The position numbers and the translations under genes are program-made. Source: Glycocaulis sp. (GTDB lineage Bacteria > Pseudomonadota > Alphaproteobacteria > Caulobacterales > Maricaulaceae). Taken from it: a stretch of DNA of 64,000 bases. The notes beneath the pieces are model-generated. The model saw only the letters and a program-made list of their open reading frames with translations. It searched no databases and had not been told where the DNA came from. Location: NCBI GenBank assembly GCA_022565665.1, contig JAIUMI010000003.1, forward strand, positions 62,001 to 126,000, read 5' to 3'. This document shows, piece by piece, positions 16,608 through 26,071 of this stretch. How positions within the stretch are numbered: position 1 is the first letter of the stretch; every line of letters starts with the position of its first letter.

Positions 16608-18181
16608 TGGACTTCCTCCTGCAGATCCTGCCCTTCCTGATGTTCCTGGCGGCGATCGCGGCCCTGCTGCGCGGCTTCCCGGTCGCCTTCACGCTGGCCG
16701 GTGTGGCGATCCTCTTTGCTTTGATCGGTCTCGCGCTCGATGTCTTCGATCCGCTGCACCTGCGCGCCTTCCCGCAGCGCATCTACGGGAACATCATGGA
16801 GATGGACAAGGCGATCCTCGTCGCCGTCCCGCTCTTCGTCTTCATGGGCGTGATGCTGGAAAAGTCGCGCGTCGCTGAGGAGCTTCTCGAGGCCATGGGC
16901 GCGCTCTTCGGATCGTTGCGCGGCGGGCTCGGCATCTCGGTCGTGGTGGTCGGCGCGCTGCTGGCGGCGTCCACCGGCATTGTCGGCGCGACCGTTGTGA
17001 CGATGGGGTTGCTCGCCCTGCCGACCATGCTGCGCCGGGGCTATGACCCGGCCCTTGCCACTGGCTCCATCGCGGCATCGGGCACGCTGGGCCAGATCGT
17101 CCCGCCCTCCATCGTGCTGATCCTTCTGGGCGACCAGCTCTCCAGCGCCTATGCCAGAGCGCAGCGAGAGCAGGGCATTTTCGCGCCCGACATCCTGACG
17201 GTGGGCGATCTCTTCGCAGGCGCGCTCATTCCGGGACTGATGCTGGTCGGGGCCTACATCCTATATCAGGCCTTCATCGCGATCACCCGGCCCAATGCCT
17301 CGCCCGCCATCCCGAAGGATGAGCTGAATGCCGACTGGGGGCTGATCCTGCGCGCGCTCCTGCCGCCTCTGGCACTGATCGTGGCGGTGCTGGGCTCGAT
17401 CCTGGCGGGCCTTGCCACGCCCACAGAGGCTGCCGGTGTCGGGGCGCTCGGCGCCATGCTGCTGGCAGGATTCAGGAATGCCGGAGCGAGCGCCAATCCG
17501 CTCCCGGGCCGCGTTCTGACCGCTTTGGGCGCCATCGGATTCATCGCCCTCATCGCGGCGGCCATGCTGCTTAACCTGCGTGGCGGCACTGAAGGAGCAA
17601 CGCGTGTCTTCGCCCTCTCGCTTGCCGCTATGGCCGCGCTGGGCACGATTGTCGCCGTTATCCGCCTCTACCGCTCCGGCGTGCTGGACGAGGTCATGGT
17701 GCAGACCGCGCGCATCTCCGCCATGGTGTTCGTGATCCTGATCGGCGCATCGCTCTTCGCGCTGGTCTTCCGCGAGCTCGGCGGCGATACCGGTGTCCGT
17801 CAGGTGCTTGAGGCGGTGCCGGGGGGCGTGTTCGGCGCGCTGGCCCTGGTCATGCTGATCATGTTCATCCTCGGCTTCTTCCTCGACTTCATCGAGATCA
17901 CTTTCGTGGTGGTGCCGATTGTCGCCCCCATCCTCTTCCTGATGGGCGTGGATCCGATCTGGCTGGGCGTGCTGATGGCGCTGAACCTGCAGACCAGCTT
18001 CCTCACCCCGCCCTTCGGCTTCTCGCTCTTTTATCTGAGGGGCGTGGCACCGCCATCGGTGCCCACGGCGGCGATCTATCGCGGGGCCATACCCTTCGTT
18101 ATCATCCAGCTTATCGCCATCGCTGCCGTTGCAGCACTCCCCTGGTTGGCGACCGCGCTGCCACGAGCCCTTTATGGCTGA
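16607..18181 (+). CDS. TRAP transporter large permease (DctM/FcbT3-like), with an inserted segment
   Basis: A 524-residue polytopic membrane protein. DctM signatures include GFPVAFTLAGVAI, PLFVFMGVMLEKSR, SGTLGQIVPPSIVLILLGD, ATPTEAAGVGALGAML and LNLQTSFLTPPFGFSLFYL. Typical DctM is about 430 residues; here about 65 residues (roughly 290-353) with two extra hydrophobic segments lie between the conserved VGALGAMLLAG and the next core helix. I start at ATG 16607 (overlapping the dctQ stop) rather than a TTG three bases earlier. The 3' end overlaps the next gene by 8 bp. Confidence 0.93.
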   Translation: MDFLLQILPFLMFLAAIAALLRGFPVAFTLAGVAILFALIGLALDVFDPLHLRAFPQRIYGNIMEMDKAILVAVPLFVFMGVMLEKSRVAEELLEAMGALFGSLRGGLGISVVVVGALLAASTGIVGATVVTMGLLALPTMLRRGYDPALATGSIAASGTLGQIVPPSIVLILLGDQLSSAYARAQREQGIFAPDILTVGDLFAGALIPGLMLVGAYILYQAFIAITRPNASPAIPKDELNADWGLILRALLPPLALIVAVLGSILAGLATPTEAAGVGALGAMLLAGFRNAGASANPLPGRVLTALGAIGFIALIAAAMLLNLRGGTEGATRVFALSLAAMAALGTIVAVIRLYRSGVLDEVMVQTARISAMVFVILIGASLFALVFRELGGDTGVRQVLEAVPGGVFGALALVMLIMFILGFFLDFIEITFVVVPIVAPILFLMGVDPIWLGVLMALNLQTSFLTPPFGFSLFYLRGVAPPSVPTAAIYRGAIPFVIIQLIAIAAVAALPWLATALPRALYG

Positions 18182-19322
18182 CGAAACCGGACCTTACATG
18201 CCCTCGCCCCAGACACGCGCCGCGCTGCAGCGCGTGGTCATTCTGGTGATGGCGCTGACCATCTCGGTCGTTTTCGTCTGGATGGTGAAGGACTTTCTGG
18301 GCGCGGTGTTCCTGGCGGCGGTTCTCGCCCTGCTCCTGACACCGCTTCAGGCCGGTCTGGCGCGCAGAACGGGCAACAAGCCCCGGCTAGCCGCGGCGCT
18401 TCTGCTGATCGCCACCATCCTCATCGGCCTGTTGCCGTTCGGCTTTCTGGCGGCGGTGGTAATCCGCGAGGCGGTGCAGATCAGCGAGGCGCTCACCCCC
18501 TTCATTCAGGAGCAGGTGAGCCTGTGGCGCGAGGCCGGCGGCGGCATACCCGAATGGGTTCCCTATCGCGAGCAGATCATCACCTATCAGGCCGAGATCG
18601 CAGGCCAGATCGGCAATTTCGCCTCCACGGCGGGCCGGGTGATCATCAACGCGCTGACCAGCGCGGCGGGCTCTACCTTGATGCTGTTCCTCAACATCAT
18701 CGTCTTCCTCTACGCGCTCTATTTCTTCCTCGTCCATGGCCGCACCATGACCGGCACCACGCTGAAGCTCCTGCCCATGCGCCCGCGTGACCGTATCCTG
18801 CTATTGGGACGGGCAATATCCACCATCCGCGCAACCGTGAAGGGCACGCTGGTCATCGGCATCGTTCAGGGCAGCGTGACCGGCATTGCGCTCGCCATTG
18901 CAGGGGTACCGGGCGCGGCCTTCTGGGGTGCGCTGGCGGGGCTGCTCTCGGTCATTCCGGGCATCGGCACCCCGCTGGTCTGGGGACCGGCAGCCGCCTG
19001 GCTGATCTTTCAGGACGAAATGGTGGCGGGCGTTGCGCTGACCGTATTCGGCTTCGTCGTGATCATGAATCTGGACAATTTCCTGCGCCCGCGCCTCGTT
19101 GGCCGAGACGCGAGGATGAGCGACCTGATGGTCCTCATCTCCACGCTCGGCGGGCTGACCCTGTTTGGCGCCATGGGGATCATTATCGGTCCGATGATCG
19201 CCGCCCTGTTCAGCGCGGTCTGGCATGTCTATGCGCGCGCCTATGCGCCCCTGCTCGGGGAAAGCCCCTACACCGCCGGCACAGCGCCGGAACGTGGCGG
19301 AGGCCGGTTACCACCCGCATAA
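18174..19322 (+). CDS. AI-2E family transporter (PerM/UPF0118)
   Basis: A 382-residue membrane protein with about seven or eight membrane segments. LFLNIIVFLYALYFFLVHGR in the middle and GLLSVIPGIGTPLVWGPAA and DNFLRPRLVGRDARMSDLMV near the end are family signatures. Members have been tied to autoinducer-2 export or to Na+/H+ antiport; which applies here is not known. The ATG lies 8 bp inside the end of the TRAP large permease, so it is co-translated with that operon. Its last 55 bp overlap, tail to tail, the M48 protease gene on the other strand. Confidence 0.9.
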   Translation: MADETGPYMPSPQTRAALQRVVILVMALTISVVFVWMVKDFLGAVFLAAVLALLLTPLQAGLARRTGNKPRLAAALLLIATILIGLLPFGFLAAVVIREAVQISEALTPFIQEQVSLWREAGGGIPEWVPYREQIITYQAEIAGQIGNFASTAGRVIINALTSAAGSTLMLFLNIIVFLYALYFFLVHGRTMTGTTLKLLPMRPRDRILLLGRAISTIRATVKGTLVIGIVQGSVTGIALAIAGVPGAAFWGALAGLLSVIPGIGTPLVWGPAAAWLIFQDEMVAGVALTVFGFVVIMNLDNFLRPRLVGRDARMSDLMVLISTLGGLTLFGAMGIIIGPMIAALFSAVWHVYARAYAPLLGESPYTAGTAPERGGGRLPPA

Positions 19323-20269
19323 CGCTCCAGCGCCGCGATACGCTTGTCCATGGGCGGGTGGGTCGCGAACATGCCCGCGAAACCGCTGGAGCGGTCATGC
19401 AGGAACATCTGGCGCACCTCGGCGGGTGCGCCCTCCACATCGGGGTTGCCGGACACCTTCATCAGGGCGGAGATCATCGCGTCCGGGTTCTTGGTCAGTT
19501 CCACCGCGCCCGCGTCGGCCATGTATTCGCGCTTGCGTGACAGAGCAAAGCGGATCGCGATTGCCAGCGCCCAGGCGAGCGCCGCCATGGCCATCGCCAC
19601 AAGGATGAACACGCCCGCATTGCCGCCCGAGCCGCGCCGTCCGCCCCCTGCCCGGCCGATCGCGCCGTGCAGCATGCCGCGCACCAGTATCTCCACCGTG
19701 AAGGAGATGATGCCGACAAAGATGATGGAGATGACGAGCAGGCGCACATCGCGGTTAAGGATATGGGTCAGCTCATGGGCGAGCACCGCCTCCATCTCCT
19801 CGCGGTTCAGTGCGCCCATCAGGCCGCGCGTGACGGTCACCGTGTACTGCTTCTGCGTCAGGCCGGAGGCATAGGCATTGAGCGCCGGGCTTTCGATGAT
19901 GCGCAAGGACGGCATGGTGATACCGCGCGAGATGCACAGGTTTTCCAGAAGGTTATAGAGTTCCGGCTCATCATTGCGGGAGACGGGTTTGGCGCCCGTA
20001 GCCGCATCGATGATCGCCTGATGGGAAAACCACGCAATGGCAAACCAGATCGCGACCCCGATCATCACCCAGGGCGTGACCATCGGCATGGCGTAGAGCG
20101 CCTCGCCAAAGGCAGAGCCGAGATCGGGCTCATGGCTGGCATAGCCGATGAACAGCACCGCCCCGGCATAGACCAGGGCGAGGATCAGGAACGGGAATCC
20201 CGCCAGCAGCAGGACCGATTTGAGGTTATTGTTCCAGATATGGCTGCGAAGGCCTGTCGCGGCGAGCAT
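19268..20269 (-). CDS. M48 family metalloprotease (HtpX-like)
   Basis: A 333-residue membrane protease. It has N-terminal hydrophobic helices, the zinc motif HELTH in AVLAHELTHILNRD, and the third ligand region RKREYMADAGAVEL. A glycine-rich cytoplasmic or periplasmic loop (GRAGGGRRGSGGNAG) separates later helices, and THPPMDKRIAALERY is the usual C-terminal signature. HtpX-type proteases degrade misfolded membrane proteins. The gene is 26 bp downstream of lemA; the LemA-M48 pair recurs in many bacteria. Its 3' end overlaps the convergent transporter gene by 55 bp. Confidence 0.93.
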   Translation of the reverse strand: MLAATGLRSHIWNNNLKSVLLLAGFPFLILALVYAGAVLFIGYASHEPDLGSAFGEALYAMPMVTPWVMIGVAIWFAIAWFSHQAIIDAATGAKPVSRNDEPELYNLLENLCISRGITMPSLRIIESPALNAYASGLTQKQYTVTVTRGLMGALNREEMEAVLAHELTHILNRDVRLLVISIIFVGIISFTVEILVRGMLHGAIGRAGGGRRGSGGNAGVFILVAMAMAALAWALAIAIRFALSRKREYMADAGAVELTKNPDAMISALMKVSGNPDVEGAPAEVRQMFLHDRSSGFAGMFATHPPMDKRIAALERYAGGNRPPPRSGAVPAV

Positions 20270-20295
20270 GACCGGCCTCCGTCAGTCCATGAACC

Positions 20296-20844
20296 CTAGA
20301 ACTTCACCGACGGCGCAGCACGCTCTGACGCCGCGATCTCGAAGAATTCACGCGCCTTGAAGCCGAACGGGTTGGCCAGCAGCACGGCGGGGAATTGCTC
20401 GATCGCCGTGTTGTATTCAGAGACCGCATTGTTGAAGAAGCGGCGGGCAGCCGCGATCTTGTTTTCCAGATCGGCAAGCTCGCGTTGCAGGGACAGGAAG
20501 TTCTGGTTGGCCTTCAGGTCCGGATAGGCTTCCGACAGCGCGAAAAGCTGGCGCAGCGCGCCGGTGAGCATGTTTTCGGCAGCTGCCAGATCTTTCAGCC
20601 CCGTCGCATCAATGGCCTGCTGGCGCGCCTTCACGACGTTTTCCAGCGTTTCCTTCTCGTGGGACGCATAGCCCTTCACCGTCTCGACGAGGTTCGGGAC
20701 GAGGTCATAGCGCTGCTTCATCTGCACATCGATATCGCCCCAGGCCTGATGCGTCGTCTGACGCAGCGCCACGAGGCGGTTGTAGATGAGGATGACCGCC
20801 ACAACGATGACGGCAAGGATGATGAGGAAAATCGTGAATTCCAT
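20296..20844 (-). CDS. lemA: LemA family protein
   Basis: A 182-residue protein with a single N-terminal membrane helix (MEFTIFLIILAVIVVAVILI) followed by a long helical domain. Family signatures are WGDIDVQMKQRYDLVPNLVE, LSEAYPDLKANQNFLSLQ and the NPFGFKAREFFE tail. LemA proteins are membrane-anchored helical bundles of unclear role, commonly paired with an M48 protease as here. I begin at the ATG 20844 directly before the membrane helix, with GAGAGGGG-like purines upstream; a longer upstream frame has no family similarity. Confidence 0.93.
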   Translation of the reverse strand: MEFTIFLIILAVIVVAVILIYNRLVALRQTTHQAWGDIDVQMKQRYDLVPNLVETVKGYASHEKETLENVVKARQQAIDATGLKDLAAAENMLTGALRQLFALSEAYPDLKANQNFLSLQRELADLENKIAAARRFFNNAVSEYNTAIEQFPAVLLANPFGFKAREFFEIAASERAAPSVKF

Positions 20845-20937
20845 GAGAGGGGTATCCTTTGCTGTCCGGGCCGGGCCGGTTCTCCAAATGCTTAACCCCA
20901 AGCGGGCTCTGCGCCAAGAGCGTTAGGCGGGGCGGCG

Positions 20938-21390
20938 TTAATTGCGGGTTTCAAGAAGACGGGCGCGGCGCAGGTCCTTTTCCCGGCCCATCAGCCGAAA
21001 AATACGTATCAGCTCACGGCGAGTAGCGACCTGCATCGATGACCCGTACGCGGTTATGGTCGCGCTCTCCTTCACGTCGACAGCCTGCCAGACTCCTTCA
21101 CGGCATATCTCAAGTCCGGCCATGATCTCCAACGGCACGGGTCCGAAATCTGCGGCTAGGAAATGCCGGGAGCGGAACAGTTCAGATGGCTCGGCCTGTT
21201 TTCGGGAGATGTCGGCGTGCTCAAGAAGCACCAGCGCATCACGGTCAGACACCAGCACATCGATATCGGCCAGCGGTCCGTCCTCAATGCCGTAAAGATG
21301 AAGCCCTGCCCCGCCATAAATCGCCCAAGGGTCACGGCAGGCGTTCATGGCCTCGGCGAGGGTAGCCAACGTCGCCTGCAGGCCGGTCAC
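20938..21390 (-). CDS. nucleotidyltransferase-fold protein
   Basis: A 150-residue protein starting at GTG just 2 bp after the parC stop. The motif GGAGLHLYGI followed by LADIDVLVSD matches the nucleotidyltransferase core (a GG/GS turn and two metal-binding aspartates), and FGPVPLEIMAGL could supply the third acidic residue. It is shorter than tRNA or antibiotic nucleotidyltransferases and resembles small uncharacterised NTases. No HEPN partner that would make a toxin-antitoxin pair lies next to it. It is probably co-transcribed with parC. The substrate is unknown. Confidence 0.7.
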   Translation of the reverse strand: MTGLQATLATLAEAMNACRDPWAIYGGAGLHLYGIEDGPLADIDVLVSDRDALVLLEHADISRKQAEPSELFRSRHFLAADFGPVPLEIMAGLEICREGVWQAVDVKESATITAYGSSMQVATRRELIRIFRLMGREKDLRRARLLETRN

Positions 21391-21392
21391 GG

Positions 21393-23645
21393 CTAAACCT
21401 GCCCCCTCGGACCAAATCGACCTGACCGCGAGAAACCCTTGGGCGCCAGACGGCCTGCCTGCGCGCGCTTGCCAAGGTAGAGCTTCCAGTCTGGCACGGG
21501 CTGGCGGCGGCCTGCCCCGTCCGTCCAGCTTAGGCCCTCGTCGGCCACAAAGCAGGTGACATCACTGATCTCGCCGCCCTTGCCACCGAGCAGGCGCACG
21601 CCCTTGCCCCGGTTCATTTCCGGAATTTCCTCCAGCGGGAATACAAGCAGTTTGCGGTTCTCGCCGATGACAGCCGCAGAATCGCCTCTGGCCTCGGTGA
21701 CCACGATCACCTCAGCGCCTTCGACGAGGTTTACCAGCTGGCGCCCTGCCCGCTTGATGGCAGGCAATTCACTTTCCGGCACCACAAAGCCATGGCCGGA
21801 TCTGGAAGCGATCAGCAGCTTGCGCGCGGGATCGTGCTTTATCAGCGTCAGCGGCGCGGCGGTTTCATCCAGATCGATCTGCAGGCGCACCGGCTCGCCA
21901 AAGCCGCGCCCGCCAGGAAGCTTTGCCGCATCCAGCGTGAATACCCGCCCATCGGTGGAGAAGAGCAGGAGCTTGTCTGTCGTCTCGCATTTCACCGCAA
22001 AGCCGGTCGCATCCCCATCCTTGTGCTTCAGGGCGGCAAGGTCATCGACATGACCTTTGAGCGCGCGGATCCAGCCCTTTTCAGACAGGACCACGGTCAG
22101 CGGTTCGCGCACGACGAGGGCTTCTTCCACCTTCTCGGCCATGTCTTCGGCAGGGGCATCGCCAAAATGGGTGCGGCGGCGGCCAAGGGCGGTTTTCGGC
22201 CCGAAGGCCTCGCCCACCGCTGCGATCTCGCCATCCACCTTCGCCCATTGCTTCTCGTCGCTGGAAAGCAGACCTTCGAGCTCAGCGCGCTCGCCTTCAA
22301 GACGTTCGGCTTCAGTGCGCAGCTCCATCTCTTCCAGCTTGCGAAGAGAACGCAGGCGCATGTTGAGGATCGCCTCGGCCTGACGCTCGGTCAGCTGGAA
22401 CTCGGCCATCAGTTCGGGCTTGGGCTCATCGCTCTCGCGGATGATGGCGATCACCCGGTCGAGATTGAGGAAGCAGATAATATAGCCCGCCAGCACTTCC
22501 AGCCGGTCTTCGACCTGCGCGAGACGCTTTGTTGCCCGGCGCACGACCACCTCGCGGCGATGGTCGATCCATATGCGCAAAACCTCTTTCAGGCTCATCA
22601 CGCGCGGCGCACCCTTCGGGTCCAGCACGTTGAGGTTCAAGGGGAAGCGGACTTCGAGATCGCAGGCGCGGAAGAGCGATTCCATCATCACCGCCGGATC
22701 GACCGTGCGCGCGCGCGGCTCGATGACGAGGCGGACATCCTCGGCGCTCTCATCCATGATATCGCCGACGAGGGGCAGTTTCTTGGCGTCCATCAGGCTG
22801 GCAATGCGCTCCACCAGACGCGCCTTCTGGACGAGATAGGGGATCTCGGTGACGACGACGCGCCACGTGCCCCTGCCCTGATCCTCCACCTCCCATTTGG
22901 CGCGCAGGCGGAAGCCACCGCGGCCCGTCTCATAGGCTTCGAGGATCGAGGAGGCAGGCTCCACGCACGTGCCGCCGGTGGGGAAGTCCGGGCCTTTCAC
23001 ATGGCGCGCGAGATCGCGTACCGAGGCATCGGGCCGGGCGATCAGCATGCGGGCGGCGGCGCAGACTTCCGCTGCATTATGGGGCGGGATGCTGGTCGCC
23101 ATGCCGACGGCAATGCCCGTCGCGCCATTGGCCAGAAGGTTCGGGAAGGCACCGGGCAGGACGACCGGCTCATCCTCCGAGCCATCATAGGTCTTGCGGA
23201 AATCGACCGTATCCTCGTCGATATCAGCCAGCAGCAGACGGGCAGCCTCGGTGAGGCGCGCTTCGGTATAGCGCATGGCGGCCGCGCTATCGCCATCCAC
23301 ATTGCCGAAATTGCCCTGCCCTTCAACCAGCGGATAGCGGGCGGCAAAATCCTGCGCCAGCCTTACCAGCGCGTCATAGACGGACTGGTCGCCATGGGGG
23401 TGATACTTGCCGATCACATCGCCGACCACGCGCGCGGATTTCTTGAACGCCGCATCGGGATCAAGTTTCAGCAGGCGCATGGCGTGCATCAGCCGCCGGT
23501 GAACCGGTTTCAGCCCGTCCCGGGCATCCGGCAGCGCGCGCTGGGTGATGGTCGAGAGCGCATAGGCGAGATAGCGCGAGGAAAGAGCATCCTCGAAACG
23601 TTCAGGGAAAATGCGCCCTGCCTCGCCAACCGGTTCGTGTCCCAT
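21393..23645 (-). CDS. parC: DNA topoisomerase IV subunit A
   Basis: A 750-residue type II topoisomerase subunit that breaks and rejoins DNA to unlink sister chromosomes. The catalytic tyrosine is Tyr126 ([11 protein letters not shown]), the gate region [20 protein letters not shown] lies at residues 81-100, and a long coiled-coil (about 400-470) and a C-terminal beta-pinwheel follow. It is ParC rather than GyrA by its length and by the absence of the GyrA box; its partner ParE is encoded at 53165-55264 in this window. The residue at the E. coli Ser80 position appears to be Gln87. Confidence 0.94.
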   Translation of the reverse strand: MGHEPVGEAGRIFPERFEDALSSRYLAYALSTITQRALPDARDGLKPVHRRLMHAMRLLKLDPDAAFKKSARVVGDVIGKYHPHGDQSVYDALVRLAQDFAARYPLVEGQGNFGNVDGDSAAAMRYTEARLTEAARLLLADIDEDTVDFRKTYDGSEDEPVVLPGAFPNLLANGATGIAVGMATSIPPHNAAEVCAAARMLIARPDASVRDLARHVKGPDFPTGGTCVEPASSILEAYETGRGGFRLRAKWEVEDQGRGTWRVVVTEIPYLVQKARLVERIASLMDAKKLPLVGDIMDESAEDVRLVIEPRARTVDPAVMMESLFRACDLEVRFPLNLNVLDPKGAPRVMSLKEVLRIWIDHRREVVVRRATKRLAQVEDRLEVLAGYIICFLNLDRVIAIIRESDEPKPELMAEFQLTERQAEAILNMRLRSLRKLEEMELRTEAERLEGERAELEGLLSSDEKQWAKVDGEIAAVGEAFGPKTALGRRRTHFGDAPAEDMAEKVEEALVVREPLTVVLSEKGWIRALKGHVDDLAALKHKDGDATGFAVKCETTDKLLLFSTDGRVFTLDAAKLPGGRGFGEPVRLQIDLDETAAPLTLIKHDPARKLLIASRSGHGFVVPESELPAIKRAGRQLVNLVEGAEVIVVTEARGDSAAVIGENRKLLVFPLEEIPEMNRGKGVRLLGGKGGEISDVTCFVADEGLSWTDGAGRRQPVPDWKLYLGKRAQAGRLAPKGFSRSGRFGPRGQV

Positions 23646-23694
23646 GGGGGCCTCGTCTCGTGATTCTTCTTGGCGTCAGTATAGGCGCTCGCGC

Positions 23695-24423
23695 CTAAAG
23701 TCTGCCCGCCGATCCCAGCCGCTCGATCATGCGCGCGCGCGCTTCGGGCAGTTGCCGGTCCGCCGGCCACAGCACCCGCCGCTCAATGAAGTGGGCTGTG
23801 AGCTTCAGGCCGGCGGCGATATCGCCCGCAGAGACCTCGCCAGACCCGTTCATGAAGCCCGGCAAAGCGAGCAGACGATCAGCGTATTCTGCGCCCGCTT
23901 CAGCGCTCACCGCGCGTCCTGTGCGCGGGCTGACATAGCGCAGATCATGCGTCCGGCCGGTCGCGGCGCATTTCTTCAGATCCATGCCATAGCCGAGATC
24001 GGCGAGCAGGCCCGCCTCCCAGCTTATGTAGAGCGCGGGCCAGATATCGGGATCGTTCAGCGAGGAGATCAGCACCTCGAACGCGCCATATACCGCAGGA
24101 TGGGCTTCACGCTCCGGCAGGGCCAGCACCGCCATGGCGCAGGCCGCATTGAGGCCGGAAAGCGCCAGCGGGTCATCCATCAGCTGCCCGGCATCGAGCG
24201 AAACCGGCTCCAGCGCGTAATTGCCCAGATGCTCGTCCAGCCGCGCGCGCCAGACCGCATTCACCGCATTGCCGGGTTGCAGGACGGGGCGCATCGCACG
24301 CGAACGACCGCCCCGCACCAGGCCGGGGTGACGGCCGTGGGAGGGGGTAAGCAGCTCTACAATCGCGCTCGTCTCCCCATAGGGGCGCACCGCGATTATC
24401 CGGCCCGCCTCAGCCCATTCCAT
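23695..24423 (-). CDS. recO: DNA repair protein RecO
   Basis: A 242-residue protein. The OB-fold N-terminus (GRIIAVRPYGETSAIVELLT, then HGRHPGLVRGG) is followed by the helical part with FEVLISSLN and an FE-type second domain. RecO helps load RecA on gaps with RecR. It is 21 bp after era in the conserved acpS-rnc-era-recO order. The usual zinc-cysteine cluster of some RecO proteins is reduced here to a lone Cys in KKCAATGRT. The product is otherwise ordinary. Confidence 0.92.
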   Translation of the reverse strand: MEWAEAGRIIAVRPYGETSAIVELLTPSHGRHPGLVRGGRSRAMRPVLQPGNAVNAVWRARLDEHLGNYALEPVSLDAGQLMDDPLALSGLNAACAMAVLALPEREAHPAVYGAFEVLISSLNDPDIWPALYISWEAGLLADLGYGMDLKKCAATGRTHDLRYVSPRTGRAVSAEAGAEYADRLLALPGFMNGSGEVSAGDIAAGLKLTAHFIERRVLWPADRQLPEARARMIERLGSAGRL

Positions 24424-24444
24424 GGATGGCCGCCTTTTGAACGG

Positions 24445-25392
24445 TCACGCATCAAACTCCAGCCCGAGGGCCGAGTACCGGGCGCGCTCCTCGCTCCAGC
24501 CGGGGCGGACCTTCACATGGAGGAAAAGGTGCACCTCGCGCTCCAGCTCCGCGATCAGCTCCTTGCGGGCCAGCTCGCCAATGGTTTTCAGGGTCTGGCC
24601 GCCCTTGCCGATAATCATCGGCTTGTGGCCCTCGCGCTCCACGAAGATGGTCTGGTCGATGCGTGCCGAGCCATCCTTGCGCTCCTGCCAGCTATCGGTC
24701 TCCACGGTGAGGCCGTAGGGCAGCTCGTCATGGACGCGCAGGAACAGTTTTTCGCGGGTGATTTCGGCGGCCAGCAGGCGCATGGGCAGATCGGCCACCT
24801 GATCGGAATCGTAGAACCATTCACCCTCCGGCATGCGGGCGACGAGATGGGCGGAGAGATCCTTCACCCCGCTGCCATTGCTCGCCGATATCATGAAGAT
24901 ATCACTATATGCTTCTGTTTTATTGAAGTTTTCAGCAAGCGCGAACAGCTCCTCGCGGCGGATCAGGTCAATCTTGTTGAGCACCAGCACCGCCTTGCGT
25001 TCAGCGTTTTTCAGACCATCAATCACACGGCGCGTATCTTCTTCCGCCCGCCGGTCCTGACCGCCACCCTTACCTGCCAGTACATGCGAGGCTGCAGCCG
25101 CATCGACGACATGGACGATCACGTCCGCATCTTCCGCGCCCGCCCATGCAGCCGCCACCATGGCACGGTCCAGACGGCGGCGCGGGGCGAACACGCCCGG
25201 CGTGTCGACCAGTACGACCTGCGTCTGGCCTGCCATCAGCACCCCGCGTATCTGGAAGCGCGTGGTCTGCACCTTCTGGGTCACGATGGAGACCTTGTGG
25301 CCGACCAGCGCATTCACAAGGCTGGACTTACCGGCATTCGGCGCGCCGAGAACGGCCACAAAGCCTGCGCGCTTTGGATTATTACTGCTCAT
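24445..25392 (-). CDS. era: GTPase Era
   Basis: A 315-residue GTPase for 30S ribosome assembly that binds the 3' end of 16S rRNA. The G1 motif GAPNAGKSS, the switch region KVQTTRFQIRG, G3 DTPG and G4 NKID are all present, and the C-terminal KH domain contains GHKPMIIGKGGQTLKTIG. Length and order are standard. The start lies 11 bp inside the end of rnc, so translation is probably coupled to RNase III, another rRNA maturation factor. Confidence 0.96.
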   Translation of the reverse strand: MSSNNPKRAGFVAVLGAPNAGKSSLVNALVGHKVSIVTQKVQTTRFQIRGVLMAGQTQVVLVDTPGVFAPRRRLDRAMVAAAWAGAEDADVIVHVVDAAAASHVLAGKGGGQDRRAEEDTRRVIDGLKNAERKAVLVLNKIDLIRREELFALAENFNKTEAYSDIFMISASNGSGVKDLSAHLVARMPEGEWFYDSDQVADLPMRLLAAEITREKLFLRVHDELPYGLTVETDSWQERKDGSARIDQTIFVEREGHKPMIIGKGGQTLKTIGELARKELIAELEREVHLFLHVKVRPGWSEERARYSALGLEFDA

Positions 25393-26071
25393 CTACGCGC
25401 TCCCGCTTCAACATGGCTTCGGCCGCCGCGCGCTGCGCGGCCTGTTTGGATGCACCCTCGCCGGTGGCTGGTTCCAGGCCGTCAATGCGCACCTCGACCA
25501 CGAAATGCGGGCGATGATCCGGGCCTTTGCGCGAGATCACCTCATAGGCCGGGGCCGTGAGGCGCTTGTGCGCCGCCCATTCCTGCAAGTGCGATTTGGC
25601 GTCCTTGGGACGCTTGGTCAGCGCGTCCATCTCCTCGCGCCAGGCAGCGGCAAAGAAGATGCGCGCCGCCTCCATCCCGCCATCCAGATAGATCGCGCCG
25701 ATCAGCGCCTCGCAGGCATCGCCAAGGATGGATTCCTTGTCACGGCCGCCCAGCCGCTCTTCAGCCGGAGAGAGCAGCAGCGCATCGCCCAGACCGATTC
25801 TGCGGGCCACACGCGCGCAGGCGCCCTTGTTCACAAGGGCGTTCAGGCGATGCGCGAGCCCGCCTTCGGAAAGCCCTGAAAACATTCCATAAAGCTGTTC
25901 CGCCACCAGAAGGCCCAGCACCCGGTCGCCTAGGAATTCCATGCGTTCATTGGAGGGTGTGCGGCGGCGGCCATCACCGTGGCTCGCATGGGTCAGCGCA
26001 GTTTCGAGAAGCGCCGCATCGCGGAAGCGATAGCCGGTCTTATCCTCCAGCCGCTTGAGCCGGTTGCTCAT
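25382..26071 (-). CDS. rnc: ribonuclease III
   Basis: A 229-residue double-strand-specific RNase. The signature [14 protein letters not shown] near residue 43 and [20 protein letters not shown] hold the metal-binding acidic residues; the C-terminal 70 residues are a double-stranded RNA-binding domain ending [16 protein letters not shown]. It processes rRNA precursors and structured mRNAs. I start at ATG 26071 (MSNRLKRLE), which overlaps the acpS stop by 4 bp. The lepB gene that commonly lies between acpS and rnc in alphaproteobacteria is missing here. Confidence 0.96.
   Translation of the reverse strand: MSNRLKRLEDKTGYRFRDAALLETALTHASHGDGRRRTPSNERMEFLGDRVLGLLVAEQLYGMFSGLSEGGLAHRLNALVNKGACARVARRIGLGDALLLSPAEERLGGRDKESILGDACEALIGAIYLDGGMEAARIFFAAAWREEMDALTKRPKDAKSHLQEWAAHKRLTAPAYEVISRKGPDHRPHFVVEVRIDGLEPATGEGASKQAAQRAAAEAMLKRERVDEQ

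Noticed and set aside
18174-19322. Quorum-sensing (AI-2) locus.
   Set aside because: The AI-2E family name does not imply AI-2 transport, and no luxS or lsr genes are nearby.
20938-21390. MNT half of a HEPN/MNT toxin-antitoxin pair.
   Set aside because: No HEPN-like gene is adjacent; the neighbours are parC and lemA.
21792-25560. Long plus-strand open frames opposite parC, recO and era.
   Set aside because: No recognisable domains; they are mirror frames of GC-rich genes that have full family motifs on the minus strand.
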